Positions 9,017 to 18,608 of a stretch of 64,000 bases of DNA are shown piece by piece; the first letter of the stretch is position 1, and each line of letters opens with the position of its first letter. The stretch is from contig CAJYYA010000016.1 in assembly GCA_913778905.1 (NCBI GenBank), positions 248,001 to 312,000 of the forward strand, read 5' to 3'. A program made the translations under genes and the position numbers. Source of the DNA: an uncultured Naasia sp. Its GTDB lineage: Bacteria; Actinomycetota; Actinomycetes; Actinomycetales; Microbacteriaceae. The notes beneath the pieces were generated by a model. That model searched no databases. It saw only the letters and a program-made list of their open reading frames with translations, and was not told where the DNA came from.

Positions 9017-9474
9017 CGGCCCGTGAGCTGAGCCGGAGGGGCCGCGACAGCGGGATTGTCGGAATAGAGGCGGAACCAGTCGAGCAGGATCCGAGCGGGC
9101 GTGGGGGATCCCCACGACGGACCGAAGTCTCCCCGGGAGAGGAAGTGGTCGTAGCCGGGCACGTCGGGCTCGGTCTCGGTCGCGACCCGACTGAAACCCA
9201 TCGTCCAGTCCGGGAACGAACGAGCCTCGATGTCGCCCGCGTGCAGAACCCGGATGTCGCCGTGACGACCGTCGCGGCGGATACGGCGACGGAAGGTCTT
9301 GCGAACGGCCCGCTCTTCGCCCTCGATCGCCTGCATGAACGATCCGGACTTGTAGAGCAGGAGTCCACCGAGCCCATGCCCGCGGTTCCACTCACGGCTG
9401 CGCTGCAGGAGATAGTCGAGCTCCGACTCGTCGAAGTCGTGCGAGCTCGTGCTCACGTAGGTCATTGAAAACAT
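9010..9474 (-). CDS. BLUF-domain (FAD blue-light sensor) protein
   Basis: TYVSTSSHDFDESELDYLLQRSREWNRGHGLGGLLLYKSGSFMQAIEGEERAV...RRDGRHGDIRVLHAGDIEARSFPDWTMGF; Tyr/Asn/Gln BLUF signature. Start could be the internal ATG at 9465. Confidence 0.9.
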   Translation of the reverse strand: MFSMTYVSTSSHDFDESELDYLLQRSREWNRGHGLGGLLLYKSGSFMQAIEGEERAVRKTFRRRIRRDGRHGDIRVLHAGDIEARSFPDWTMGFSRVATETEPDVPGYDHFLSRGDFGPSWGSPTPARILLDWFRLYSDNPAVAAPPAQLTGRW

Positions 9475-9560
9475 GCTGTCCCCCTCGCTCTCACGCTAGG
9501 AAGGGGACGGGGCGCATGGATAGCCCGCGTTCACGGGGTGGCACCCGGCGCTGGCAACGA

Positions 9561-9586
9561 AAAAGGCCCGGAGAACCGGGCCTTTT
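9561..9586 (-). terminator. Intrinsic terminator downstream of tRNA-Met
   Basis: AAAAGGCCCGG-AGAA-CCGGGCCTTTT perfect hairpin. Confidence 0.85.
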
Positions 9587-9587
9587 G

Positions 9588-9661
9588 TAGCGAGGGCGGG
9601 ACTCGAACCCGCGACACCACGATTATGAGCCGTGTGCTCTAACCACCTGAGCTACCCCGCC
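9588..9661 (-). tRNA. tRNA-Met (anticodon CAT)
   Basis: GGCGGGGTAGCTCAGGTGGTTAGAGCACACGGCTCATAATCGTGGTGTCGCGGGTTCGAGTCCCGCCCTCGCTA folds as a cloverleaf. Confidence 0.93.
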
Positions 9662-9726
9662 GCAATCTCCCTCCGCTGAGCTCGTGCACCGACGAACTGA
9701 TGCACTGCCGAGCCGGAGAAGATCAG

Positions 9727-9798
<72 letters not shown>

Positions 9799-9926
9799 GT
9801 GTACTACCGGCGCTGAGCGTCAGGAAGCAACCAGAAGACATTAGCACTATCGCGGGACCGTTTCGCGCAACATGACCCGCCCGCTCGCCCGGATCGGCAT
9901 CGAGGTCCGCTCATTAGGCTCGTGGG

Positions 9927-11645
9927 GTGACCGACAGCATCCCTCTCGACGCCACCACGACCGACATCGACGACACCACCGTCGCCGCTCCGGAGGCGGA
10001 GGCGGTTCTCACTGCCGAGGAATGGTGGCGATCCGCCGTGATCTACCAGATCTACCCGCGCTCGTTCGCGGATTCCGACGGCGACGGGATCGGCGACCTC
10101 CCCGGGATCACCTCGCGCCTCCCGCAACTGGCCGACCTCGGGATCGACGCCGTGTGGCTCTCCCCGTTCTACACGTCGCCCCAGAAGGACGCCGGCTACG
10201 ACGTCGCGAACTATTGCGATGTCGACCCCCTCTTCGGCACTCTCGCCGACTTCGACGCGATGCGTCAGGCCGCGCACGAGCTCGAGCTGAAGGTCGTCGT
10301 GGACCTGGTGCCCAATCATTCCTCCGACGCGCACCGCTGGTTCCAGGAGGCCCTCGCGGCAGCGCCGGGCAGCCCGGAACGGGCGCGGTACATGTTCCGC
10401 GACGGCAAGGGCGACGACGGCGCCGCACCTCCGAACGACTGGGAGTCCGTCTTCGGCGGTCCCGCCTGGACGCGCATCACCGAAGCCGACGGGCGGCCCG
10501 GGCAGTGGTACCTCCACCTGTTCGACCCGTCGCAACCCGACTTCGACTGGACCAACCCGTGGGTCCGCGAGCGATTCCACGACATCCTCCGCTTCTGGCT
10601 CGACCGCGGCGTCGACGGTTTCCGCGTCGATGTCGCCCACGGGCTGGTCAAGGCCGAGGGACTGCCCGACTGGCGCGCATCCGCGGACGCCGGATCGATG
10701 GGCGGCGATGCCGGCCCCTCGCCCTACTGGGCCCAGGACGGCGTGCACGAGATCATCCGCGGGTGGCGCAGCGTCATCGACGAGTACGAGGGCGACCGTA
10801 TCCTCGTCGCCGAGGCATGGGTCGAGCCGCTGTCGAAGCTGGCCGACTGGGTGCGACCCGACGAGATGAACCAGGCGTTCAACTTCCCGTTCCTCGAGGT
10901 CGACTGGTCCGCCCAGGAGATGAAGTCCGTGATCGACGACTCCCTCGCCATCTTCCCGGGCGTCGGCGCACCGAGCACCTGGGTGCTGTCGAATCACGAC
11001 GTCGTCCGTCATGCGAGCCGCCTCGCACTGACCGCGCGCAATCCTCAGGGCGCCGGTATCGGGCCGAGGAGCGCGGGGAAGCCCATCCCGGATCTCGGCA
11101 TCCGACGCGGACGCGCGGCCACCCTGCTCACCCTCGCTCTCCCCGGCAGCGCGTACCTCTATCAGGGTGAGGAGCTCGGTCTTCCCGAGGTCATCGATCT
11201 CCCGGACGCCGCACGTCAGGATCCGACCTTCTTCCGCACGAACGGCGAGAAGTACGGGCGGGACGGATGTCGCGTGCCGATCCCGTGGGAGTCTGCGAAG
11301 CCGGCCTACGGGTTCAACACGACCGGCGAGAGCTGGCTGCCGCAGCCGCGCGACTGGGCTGATCTGGCTCGCGATGTGCAGTCGGGCGTTCCCGGCTCGA
11401 CGCTCGAGCTGTATCGCACCGCCCTCTCGGAGCGTCGATACGCGAACCTCGGCCTGGGCCGGCTCACTTGGCTCGACGGCTTCGGAGACGATGTCCTCGC
11501 CTTCGAGAACAACGGGGTCACCGTCATCGCCAACTTCGGCGACGTGCCCGTGGAGCTCCCGCCCGGAGTCGCGATCATCGCGAGCGAGGGCCTCGACGAG
11601 CCCGCTCTGCCCGCGGACACGACGGTCTGGCTCCGCCTCAGCTGA
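9927..11645 (+). CDS. GH13 alpha-glucosidase / oligo-1,6-glucosidase family
   Basis: WWRSAVIYQIYPRSFADSDGDGIGDLPGI...DGFRVDVAHG...LVAEAWV...WVLSNHDVVRH. Confidence 0.92.
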   Translation: MTDSIPLDATTTDIDDTTVAAPEAEAVLTAEEWWRSAVIYQIYPRSFADSDGDGIGDLPGITSRLPQLADLGIDAVWLSPFYTSPQKDAGYDVANYCDVDPLFGTLADFDAMRQAAHELELKVVVDLVPNHSSDAHRWFQEALAAAPGSPERARYMFRDGKGDDGAAPPNDWESVFGGPAWTRITEADGRPGQWYLHLFDPSQPDFDWTNPWVRERFHDILRFWLDRGVDGFRVDVAHGLVKAEGLPDWRASADAGSMGGDAGPSPYWAQDGVHEIIRGWRSVIDEYEGDRILVAEAWVEPLSKLADWVRPDEMNQAFNFPFLEVDWSAQEMKSVIDDSLAIFPGVGAPSTWVLSNHDVVRHASRLALTARNPQGAGIGPRSAGKPIPDLGIRRGRAATLLTLALPGSAYLYQGEELGLPEVIDLPDAARQDPTFFRTNGEKYGRDGCRVPIPWESAKPAYGFNTTGESWLPQPRDWADLARDVQSGVPGSTLELYRTALSERRYANLGLGRLTWLDGFGDDVLAFENNGVTVIANFGDVPVELPPGVAIIASEGLDEPALPADTTVWLRLS

Positions 11646-11659
11646 CCGGCTCGGGGGAC

Positions 11660-11728
11660 CCGGCCCACTGAGCGAAGCGAAATGCAGGGCCCCCGTCAGG
11701 CCCTGCGTTTCGCTTCGCTCAACGGGCG
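11660..11728. repeat. Palindromic bidirectional terminator-like element (family E, TGAGCGAAGCGAAA...TTTCGCTTCGCTCA)
   Basis: tgagcgaagcgaaatgcagggc / gccctgcgtttcgcttcgctca near-perfect 22-bp arms between convergent genes. Confidence 0.85.
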
Positions 11729-11745
11729 GGCGGACACCGGCGACC

Positions 11746-12609
11746 TCAGCTCGCGTGCGTCTGCAACCAGGCGACGGGGTCGACGTTCTCGGTTCCGTTG
11801 AGTCGGATCTCGAAGTGCAGGTGGGGCCCGAAGGCGAATCCGGTGTCTCCGGTCGTGCCGACGAGCTGGCCCACCTTGACCGCCTGCCCTGGCGAGACGG
11901 CGACTGATCCGAACTCCATGTGGCAGTAGACCGACGACACGAGCTGGCCGTCGATCTGGTGGTCGACGATCACATGTACGCCGAGACCGTCATCCGACTC
12001 CTCGACGTAGCGGACGACACCGTCCGCGATGATCTGGATAGGCGCGCCTCGGCCCGGCAGGAAGTCGACGCCGCGGTGCATGGTGACCTCGCATCCGTCG
12101 CAGAGGACGCGGGGACCGAACTGATCCGACATGGGCACGCCGATGGCGAAGGGCCACTGGATGGCGCCGCCGGTGTTGTTCACGAACTGTGGCGTGCGCC
12201 CGGCCGAGGTCGCCTTGAGCTTCTGCACCTGAGAGGTGACGGTGTAGGAATCGCGATCGAGGGCCACATCCGCGCCACCGGTCACCTCGGCCATCTCCTG
12301 GGCACCCATGCGCGACACCGTCTGAGCCGGCGAGGCGATGGCCAGGTCGGCCGGGTTCAGAAGAGCGTTGATCGGGACGCACGTGACGATGAGAACGGCG
12401 GCCACGAACATCATCGTGAGGGTGCTGAGCACGCGACGACGAGCACTGAACGGAGTGCGGACCCCGGTGGCCCCGGCTGAGCCCTGAGCTCGCGCGCGCG
12501 GCTTGTGAAACCTGACCACGGCTCCGGCCGTGGGCCGCATCCGGGCACCGAGCCGCCCGCGCTCATCGGAGCGTCGTTCGCGGCGGGAACCGGAGGGAGG
12601 TGTCGTCAT
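11746..12609 (-). CDS. M23-family peptidase with N-terminal TM segment
   Basis: GPRVLCDGCEVTMHRGVDFLPGRGAPIQIIADGVV...VIVDHQIDGQLVSSVYCHM...GTTGDTGFAFGPHLHFEI. Confidence 0.9.
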   Translation of the reverse strand: MTTPPSGSRRERRSDERGRLGARMRPTAGAVVRFHKPRARAQGSAGATGVRTPFSARRRVLSTLTMMFVAAVLIVTCVPINALLNPADLAIASPAQTVSRMGAQEMAEVTGGADVALDRDSYTVTSQVQKLKATSAGRTPQFVNNTGGAIQWPFAIGVPMSDQFGPRVLCDGCEVTMHRGVDFLPGRGAPIQIIADGVVRYVEESDDGLGVHVIVDHQIDGQLVSSVYCHMEFGSVAVSPGQAVKVGQLVGTTGDTGFAFGPHLHFEIRLNGTENVDPVAWLQTHAS

Positions 12610-12710
12610 GAGGGATCCGCGACCACCCTAACGCGGTGGACGGGACCGACGACCTCGGCCTGCCGAGGTGCCCGACGACGGATCCGAGTCGCGCCGGGCG
12701 GGCCGGTCGG

Positions 12711-13646
12711 TCAGTTCGCGTGCGCCTTGAGCCAGGTGAAGGGGTCGACGGCCTCGCCGCCGCCCGGGTGGAGCTCGAAGTGGAGGTGCGGGCCGGTGGA
12801 CTGGCCCGTCGACCCCACGAGGCCCACACGGTCGCCGACCTTGACGCTCTGGCCCTCGCTCACTGCGACGGAACCGAACTGCATGTGCGCGTACACGCTG
12901 TCGATGACATCGCCGTTGATCTGGTGACGGATCGTGACGTGCACGCCGAGTCCGGAGTCGGATTCGATGACCGACGTGACGGTGCCGTCCGCGATGGCCT
13001 GGATGGGGGCACCCGCGCCCGGGTTGAAGTCGAGGCCCGAGTGGAACGGCTTGGCTCCGGCGGGCTGGTCGGGGCGGTACCCGAATCCGGACGACATCGG
13101 CACGCTGACCTTGAACGGCCACTGGATGGTGCCGTTGGGGTTGTTGACGAAGGTGCCGTCGCTGGTGAATCGGTTGGCGAGCGCGTTCTCCGCCGGGTCG
13201 CTCACGCTGTAGGAGTCCCGGATCGTTTCCGCTGCCGCGACACCGCCGACACTCTCGATGCGCTGCGTCTCGCGCGGGCCGGCGACCCCGAGATCGCCCG
13301 TGGCCAGGTCCTCGTGCGTGAGGAGGGCGTTCGCGGGTACCGAGGTGACGAAAGCGATGGCGGCGACGACGAGCATCGTCGACGCCGTGGCGAGTGTCCC
13401 GAGAACCTTGCGCCGAACGGGCCTCACGGACGTCACCGGTCGTGTGTCGGCCGCCGAAGCGCGGCGAGCCCCCGCCACTCGGCCCGACTCCCGAGGCCCT
13501 GCGCCCACCGTCGATCGACGGACCCCCGATGAGTCGTCAGCGGCTCGGAGCTCTCGGAGCTGACGCCGAGTGAGCGGTGAGGCCGGGTTCGCGAAGGGGA
13601 TGTTCAGAGGGTCAGAGTTGGGGGAAGGGGGCGTGGTTGAGGGCAA
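12711..13646 (-). CDS. M23-family peptidase, paralog of the neighbouring gene
   Basis: KPFHSGLDFNPGAGAPIQAIADGTVTSV...YAHMQFGSVAV...GSTGQSTGPHLHFEL; start uncertain (TTG at 13646 proposed; no good ATG). Confidence 0.82.
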   Translation of the reverse strand: MPSTTPPSPNSDPLNIPFANPASPLTRRQLRELRAADDSSGVRRSTVGAGPRESGRVAGARRASAADTRPVTSVRPVRRKVLGTLATASTMLVVAAIAFVTSVPANALLTHEDLATGDLGVAGPRETQRIESVGGVAAAETIRDSYSVSDPAENALANRFTSDGTFVNNPNGTIQWPFKVSVPMSSGFGYRPDQPAGAKPFHSGLDFNPGAGAPIQAIADGTVTSVIESDSGLGVHVTIRHQINGDVIDSVYAHMQFGSVAVSEGQSVKVGDRVGLVGSTGQSTGPHLHFELHPGGGEAVDPFTWLKAHAN

Positions 13647-13779
13647 AACGAGTGGCGACTCCGGTCGGTTCCGCGCTTGTGGCGGGGCGATGAAACGGGA
13701 TTTGCCGATGCGATCGCATCGAACACGAGCATCAACGGTACGTGCCCCGAACCGTTTTGGCCAGCGAACCCGATCGCCG

Positions 13780-14601
13780 TCAGCGAACCCCGCGCGTCTC
13801 GACGACGATCTCGCGCAGCTCGTGGGCGAGGCGAGAGGGGCCCGCCACCAGCAGTTCCTTCGAGGCGGCATGGCCGTCGACACCGAGTACCGCGGCGCCG
13901 GCCTCTTCGGCGATCAGCGCACCGGCAGCCTGATCCCAGGGATTCAGGCCCCACTCGTAGTAAGCATCGACGCGCCCTGCGGCGACGTTGCAGAGATCGA
14001 GCGAAGCAGCGCCGATGCGACGGACGTCGCGCACCGTGCCGAGCAGTTCGCTGACCACGCGGATCTGCGGCTCGCGGGCGGCGACATCGTACGCGAACCC
14101 CGTCGCGACCAGAGCACGGTCGAGGGCGACGTCATCCTCGATGCGGAGGGGGCGGTCGCCGAGAAAGGCGCCCCCGCCCGCGGATGCGGTGAAGCACTCC
14201 CCCGTCACGGGATTGACCACGGCCCCCGCGAGCGCCCGCCAGGTGCGCGGGTCCCCGCCGCCTTCCACGACGGCGATGCTCACCGCCCAGGCGGGAATGT
14301 CGTAGAGGTAGTTGACGGTGCCGTCGATGGGGTCGACGACCCAGGTCAGCCCGCTGCTTCCCTCGGTGTCGCCCGACTCCTCTCCCAGGAATGCGTCGTC
14401 GGGTCGCGCGTCCGCGAGCATCGAGCGGATGAGCTCCTCCGTCTCGCGATCGGCGGCCGTCACGATGTCGATGGGCGTCGACTTGGTGTCCGCCACCTGA
14501 ACGCCTTCGCGTCGACGCTGGAGCGCAAGGGCTCCCGCGGCGATCGCGGTGTCACGGGCGATGCGGAGCAGGTCGGCGATGTCCGATGCGGAGCGGGTCA
14601 T
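13780..14601 (-). CDS. Inositol monophosphatase family protein (SuhB-like)
   Basis: DIVTAADRETEELIRSML...FLGEESGDTEGSSGLTWVVDPIDGTVNYLYDIPAWAVSIA...NPWDQAAGALIAEEAGA. Confidence 0.92.
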   Translation of the reverse strand: MTRSASDIADLLRIARDTAIAAGALALQRRREGVQVADTKSTPIDIVTAADRETEELIRSMLADARPDDAFLGEESGDTEGSSGLTWVVDPIDGTVNYLYDIPAWAVSIAVVEGGGDPRTWRALAGAVVNPVTGECFTASAGGGAFLGDRPLRIEDDVALDRALVATGFAYDVAAREPQIRVVSELLGTVRDVRRIGAASLDLCNVAAGRVDAYYEWGLNPWDQAAGALIAEEAGAAVLGVDGHAASKELLVAGPSRLAHELREIVVETRGVR

Positions 14602-14652
14602 GAGTCCATCATGACGCGAACCGAACCGTCATCCGACTAGCGCCGTGTTCGA

Positions 14653-16578
14653 TCAGGTTGTGAGGTCGCGACTCGGGTCCGCGTCGGTCACCTCCGGGAT
14701 CCTCGGTTCCGGAACACTCGGTACCTCAAGGACACCCGGCGTGCCCGTCGAAGGGCGATCGATGGTCGTGTCCATCGAGGAGGTCGAACCGTCCTCGATC
14801 GAGAGCATCTCGCCGAGCCCTAGCCCGAGTCCGGGCCCGGGTCCGGGCCCGGAAGTGGGCTCGGCACCGACCGCCGGATCCGCGTCCGGCGCGACGAAAG
14901 CGAGGACCATGTGTCCGGCGCCGTCGAGCTCGACGCCGTCCGCTCCCGTCGCGATGAATCGCGCGGACGGCTCGACAGCTGTCGACACGAGCCGAGCCCC
15001 GACGCCGCCCTTGAGTTCGAAGTCGGCTGCCAGGGCCCCGATCGTCTTCGTCGGGGTCACCGACCCGCCGGTTGAGACCGATCCCTCGACGAGCCCGCCG
15101 GACACCGCGAGCGTGCCCGGATCCATGCGGTTGAGGTTGCTGGTCATACCGCTCCCGATGCCTGCTCCGCCCATCCCCCACGCGTCGCCCGGCCCGCCTC
15201 GGGCATCGACGGTGGATGCGCCCGCGACTGTCACCGAGGTGCCGACCTGGCCACCGCCGCCGCCGATGCCTGCTCCCCCCGGTCCACCCAGCGCTGTGAT
15301 GTGCGAGGCGATGATCTCGATCGAGTCGACGTTGCCGTCGGGAGAGTTCGGATAGCGGTGGCCGCCGCCCCCGATACCTGCACCGCGCCCGCCGCCGACC
15401 GCATCGATCGTCGACCCGGTGATACGGATGCTCGAGTCGGCGTAGCTCGACGGGTCGAGTCCAGCGCCGATGCCCGCACCACCGAAGAGGCTGTCCTCGT
15501 CGCCTTCGCCCGCACCGCGGGCGGTCACGGTGGATCCGGTGATGGAGATGGGCGCGGAACCGACGCTGCGCGAGCCGCTGCCGATACCGGCCGCCGTGCC
15601 TGTTCCTGCGCGGGCATCGATGCGGGAGTCGACGATGGTGATCGAGGGCACGAGGGCTTCGCGCCCTCCGCCGATGGCCGCGCCGGCACCGCTGCCCTGG
15701 ACCGCCACCGTCGAGGATCGGATATCGATGCTGCCTGCCCGATGCGACGGGTAGTAGCCGGTGTAGGGCCCGGTGCCTATCGCGGCGGCGTCTGCTCCCG
15801 CGACCGCGTTGACCATCGCATTCTCGATGAGGATGCGGGAGCCCACAGCGGTGTACCCGCCCCCGATGGCCGCCGCGTGGTCCCCGCCTCTGGCGTTGAC
15901 CGTGCCGCCCGTGATCGCGACCTCGGCTCCGAGCGCGGCTTGTGAGTCGTAACCCGCGTAATAAGAGCCGCCGATCCCCGCCGCCTCGTAGCCGCCCGCC
16001 GCGGAGACGGTGCCACCGCTGACGGTCACTCGTCCGCCCGTGGCGTAGCTGGCGTTCCCGATCCCCGCTGCACCCTTCCCGCCTTGGGCATCGACGGTGC
16101 CACCCGCGATCGTGACGGAACCGAGCGATCGCCCGATCCTCGCGGAGTCGGTGGTGTCGGCCCCGATCCCTGCCCCCCAGTCGTTGCCGACCACCGCAAG
16201 TCGCCCGCCGCCTGCGGAGTCATCGACAGTGAGTGAGGCGCCGGCGTACACACCGATGCCTGCCGCGTACCGGGTTCCGCTGGGTCTGGGGATCGACAGC
16301 GTGTGCCCGTTGAGGTCGAGCGTGATCGACGCCCCGTCCCCGCCATCGGCGTGGGGAACGACGAGTCCTTCCCCGCCTACCGCGGTGATGTCTCCGCCGA
16401 GCACGATGGTGTCCTGGCTACCGAGCGGCGAGGCGGCGAACGCGGCCCGCAAGCCCACCCAGTCGCTCACCGGGGTCTCAGCGAACGCCGGGGCCCCGAC
16501 GCCGAGCGCGACGGGCACCGCGATGACCGCAACCACCGCGACGAGCGCGACGTTTCTCCTCCGGTGCCGCACCGTCAC
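14653..16578 (-). CDS. Secreted GAGIGG-repeat (predicted beta-helix) protein, paralog 1
   Basis: Signal peptide VALVAVVAVIAVPVALGVGAPAFA; about a dozen repeats of the type xITGGTVxARGGxxAAAIGGG; Pro/Gly-rich tail, no visible sortase motif. Confidence 0.82.
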   Translation of the reverse strand: MTVRHRRRNVALVAVVAVIAVPVALGVGAPAFAETPVSDWVGLRAAFAASPLGSQDTIVLGGDITAVGGEGLVVPHADGGDGASITLDLNGHTLSIPRPSGTRYAAGIGVYAGASLTVDDSAGGGRLAVVGNDWGAGIGADTTDSARIGRSLGSVTIAGGTVDAQGGKGAAGIGNASYATGGRVTVSGGTVSAAGGYEAAGIGGSYYAGYDSQAALGAEVAITGGTVNARGGDHAAAIGGGYTAVGSRILIENAMVNAVAGADAAAIGTGPYTGYYPSHRAGSIDIRSSTVAVQGSGAGAAIGGGREALVPSITIVDSRIDARAGTGTAAGIGSGSRSVGSAPISITGSTVTARGAGEGDEDSLFGGAGIGAGLDPSSYADSSIRITGSTIDAVGGGRGAGIGGGGHRYPNSPDGNVDSIEIIASHITALGGPGGAGIGGGGGQVGTSVTVAGASTVDARGGPGDAWGMGGAGIGSGMTSNLNRMDPGTLAVSGGLVEGSVSTGGSVTPTKTIGALAADFELKGGVGARLVSTAVEPSARFIATGADGVELDGAGHMVLAFVAPDADPAVGAEPTSGPGPGPGLGLGLGEMLSIEDGSTSSMDTTIDRPSTGTPGVLEVPSVPEPRIPEVTDADPSRDLTT

Positions 16579-18482
16579 GACGACTCTCCTGACGAGCTCT
16601 CCGGACGGGCGGGACCGATGCGCGACTCATCGGCCTCCGGCGGCGTGGGGCCCTCCGGCGAGGGGACGCCCCCTGCGGCCAAAACGCCGGAGTCTGCGAC
16701 GGCGGGCGAACCGGTCGCGGCGTCCGTCGCCGCCCGATCGGGCCATTCCGGGGTCTCGACGAGCAGGCCGTCGGGAGCTCCCGGCGTTTCGCTCGGAGCG
16801 TCGGCCTCCTGGACGTAGTCGATCGTGACCCGACCCGCCGTGCTGCGGTCGCCGCCGTCGACCGCCGTCACCGTGAACGAGCCCGTTCCTTCCTCGGAAC
16901 TCGGTTCGATCGTCGCCGCGCGGCCCCCTCGGTCCATGTGTTCCGGCCCGGGCCGGAAACCGTTGCCGCCCCCGGTCGACGCGCCTGCCGCCAGCTTCCC
17001 CCCGAGCTTGATGGTCCCGGGCGACGGCACTATCGACTCTCCCGACCTGCCGCTCCCGATGCCGGAGCCGCTGTGTCCCCAGTTGTCGCCGTAGCCGCCT
17101 ACCGCGGTCACCGCCGACCCCGCTCCGATCGTCACGGCCGCACCGTTCTGCTCCTCGCCACCGCCGATACCGGCCGCGTATCTCCCGCCGTGGGCCGTGA
17201 CGCGCGATCCGGTGATCACGACGGACTCGACGCTGCTGTAGTCGCTGCTGATCGGGGTACGGTGCGCACCTCCGCCGATGCCCGCCGCCTGGCCGCCGCC
17301 GAACGCTTCGACGACGGAATCGTCGATCGAGATGGTCGAGCCGGCGTAGGACGCGGTTCCGAGCCCGCCGCCGATGCCTGCGCCGCCCATCAGCCCGTAA
17401 CCGTCGGGCGCCTCAGCACCGTGGGCCGTCACCGTGGACCCGACGATGGCGATGGCGGCGGAGCTGAGCGCCTCTCGCCCACCACCGATACCGGCCGCGC
17501 TGCCCGTGCCTCCCCGGGCATCGATGTGCGAGTCCTCGATGGTGACGGTCGGAGCGTGAGCCTCACGCCCACCGCCGATCCCCGCGCCCATGCCGCCTCC
17601 GGTGGCGACCACCGTGGACGAACGGATGACAACGCTCCCCGCGCCATGAGTCGGGTAGTAGCCGTTGAACGGGCCGGTGCCGATGGCTGCGGCGTCTCGA
17701 CCTCCCACCGCGGAGACCGAGGCGTTCTCGATGACGATGTCCGACCCGACGGCCGTGTAGCCCCCGCCGATCCCGGCCCCGGACTCGCCGCCCACGGCGT
17801 GTACCGAGCCGCCGAGCAGCGCGATCGCCGCAGAGAGGGGCGCGTCGGACTTGTACCCCGCGTAGTACGAGCCACCGATTCCCGCGGCCTCGTATCCGCC
17901 GGTCGCATCGACGCGTCCCCCCGTGACCGTCACCGATCCCCCGGTCGCGTAGGACGCGTTTCCGATCCCGGCGGCCCCCTTGCCGCCCTCGGCCTTGACG
18001 GCGCCGCCGGCGATGACGATCCGTCCGAGTCCGCGACCGCCGTGGTCTCGATCGGTGGAGTCCGCCCCGATACCCGCACCCCAGTCATTGCCGGTGGCCC
18101 AGAGCCGCCCCTCCCCGCCCGAGTCGTCGATGGTCAGCGAGGCGCCGCTGTAGACGCCGATGCCGGCGCCATAGCGGGTCGAGTCGGGACGGGGGATGCG
18201 GAGTGCATGTCCGTTGAGATCGAGCGTGACCGACGCTCCCTCGCCTCCGTCCGCGTGAGGGACGACGAGGCCCTCTCCGGAGCCCGCCTCGATGTCGGCT
18301 CCCAGCACGACGGTGGCGCTGCCCCCGAGCGGCACCGCAGCGAATGCCGCGCGGAGCTCGGCCCATGTCTCGACCTGCGTATCCGCGAATGCCGGCGCGC
18401 CCACCCCGAGCGCCACCGGCGCCGCGATGACAACCGCCACGGCGACGGCCGCGACGTACTTCCCCCTGAGATGAGTCGTCAT
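16575..18482 (-). CDS. Secreted GAGIGG-repeat (predicted beta-helix) protein, paralog 2
   Basis: Signal peptide VAVAVVIAAPVALGVGAPAFA then repeats AAGIGNASYATGGSVTVTGGRVDATGGYEAAGIGGSYYAGY; stop overlaps the next start by 4 nt. Confidence 0.82.
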   Translation of the reverse strand: MTTHLRGKYVAAVAVAVVIAAPVALGVGAPAFADTQVETWAELRAAFAAVPLGGSATVVLGADIEAGSGEGLVVPHADGGEGASVTLDLNGHALRIPRPDSTRYGAGIGVYSGASLTIDDSGGEGRLWATGNDWGAGIGADSTDRDHGGRGLGRIVIAGGAVKAEGGKGAAGIGNASYATGGSVTVTGGRVDATGGYEAAGIGGSYYAGYKSDAPLSAAIALLGGSVHAVGGESGAGIGGGYTAVGSDIVIENASVSAVGGRDAAAIGTGPFNGYYPTHGAGSVVIRSSTVVATGGGMGAGIGGGREAHAPTVTIEDSHIDARGGTGSAAGIGGGREALSSAAIAIVGSTVTAHGAEAPDGYGLMGGAGIGGGLGTASYAGSTISIDDSVVEAFGGGQAAGIGGGAHRTPISSDYSSVESVVITGSRVTAHGGRYAAGIGGGEEQNGAAVTIGAGSAVTAVGGYGDNWGHSGSGIGSGRSGESIVPSPGTIKLGGKLAAGASTGGGNGFRPGPEHMDRGGRAATIEPSSEEGTGSFTVTAVDGGDRSTAGRVTIDYVQEADAPSETPGAPDGLLVETPEWPDRAATDAATGSPAVADSGVLAAGGVPSPEGPTPPEADESRIGPARPESSSGESS

Positions 18483-18608
18483 GTCTCCCCCGAAACAGTC
18501 CTCGTCTTCCGCTGTGCACGGACGACTCGGACATTAGGACAGGGGTGCGGTGCAGGTCACGTCCTCGCCGGGAGATCCCCCCGGGATTGGGGGCGCGACC
18601 GCCCGAAC

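Noticed and set aside
11746-13646. Toxin/lysin system from the paired M23 peptidases
   Set aside because: Tandem M23 paralogs with N-terminal TM segments fit ordinary cell-wall remodelling; no immunity or secretion partner.
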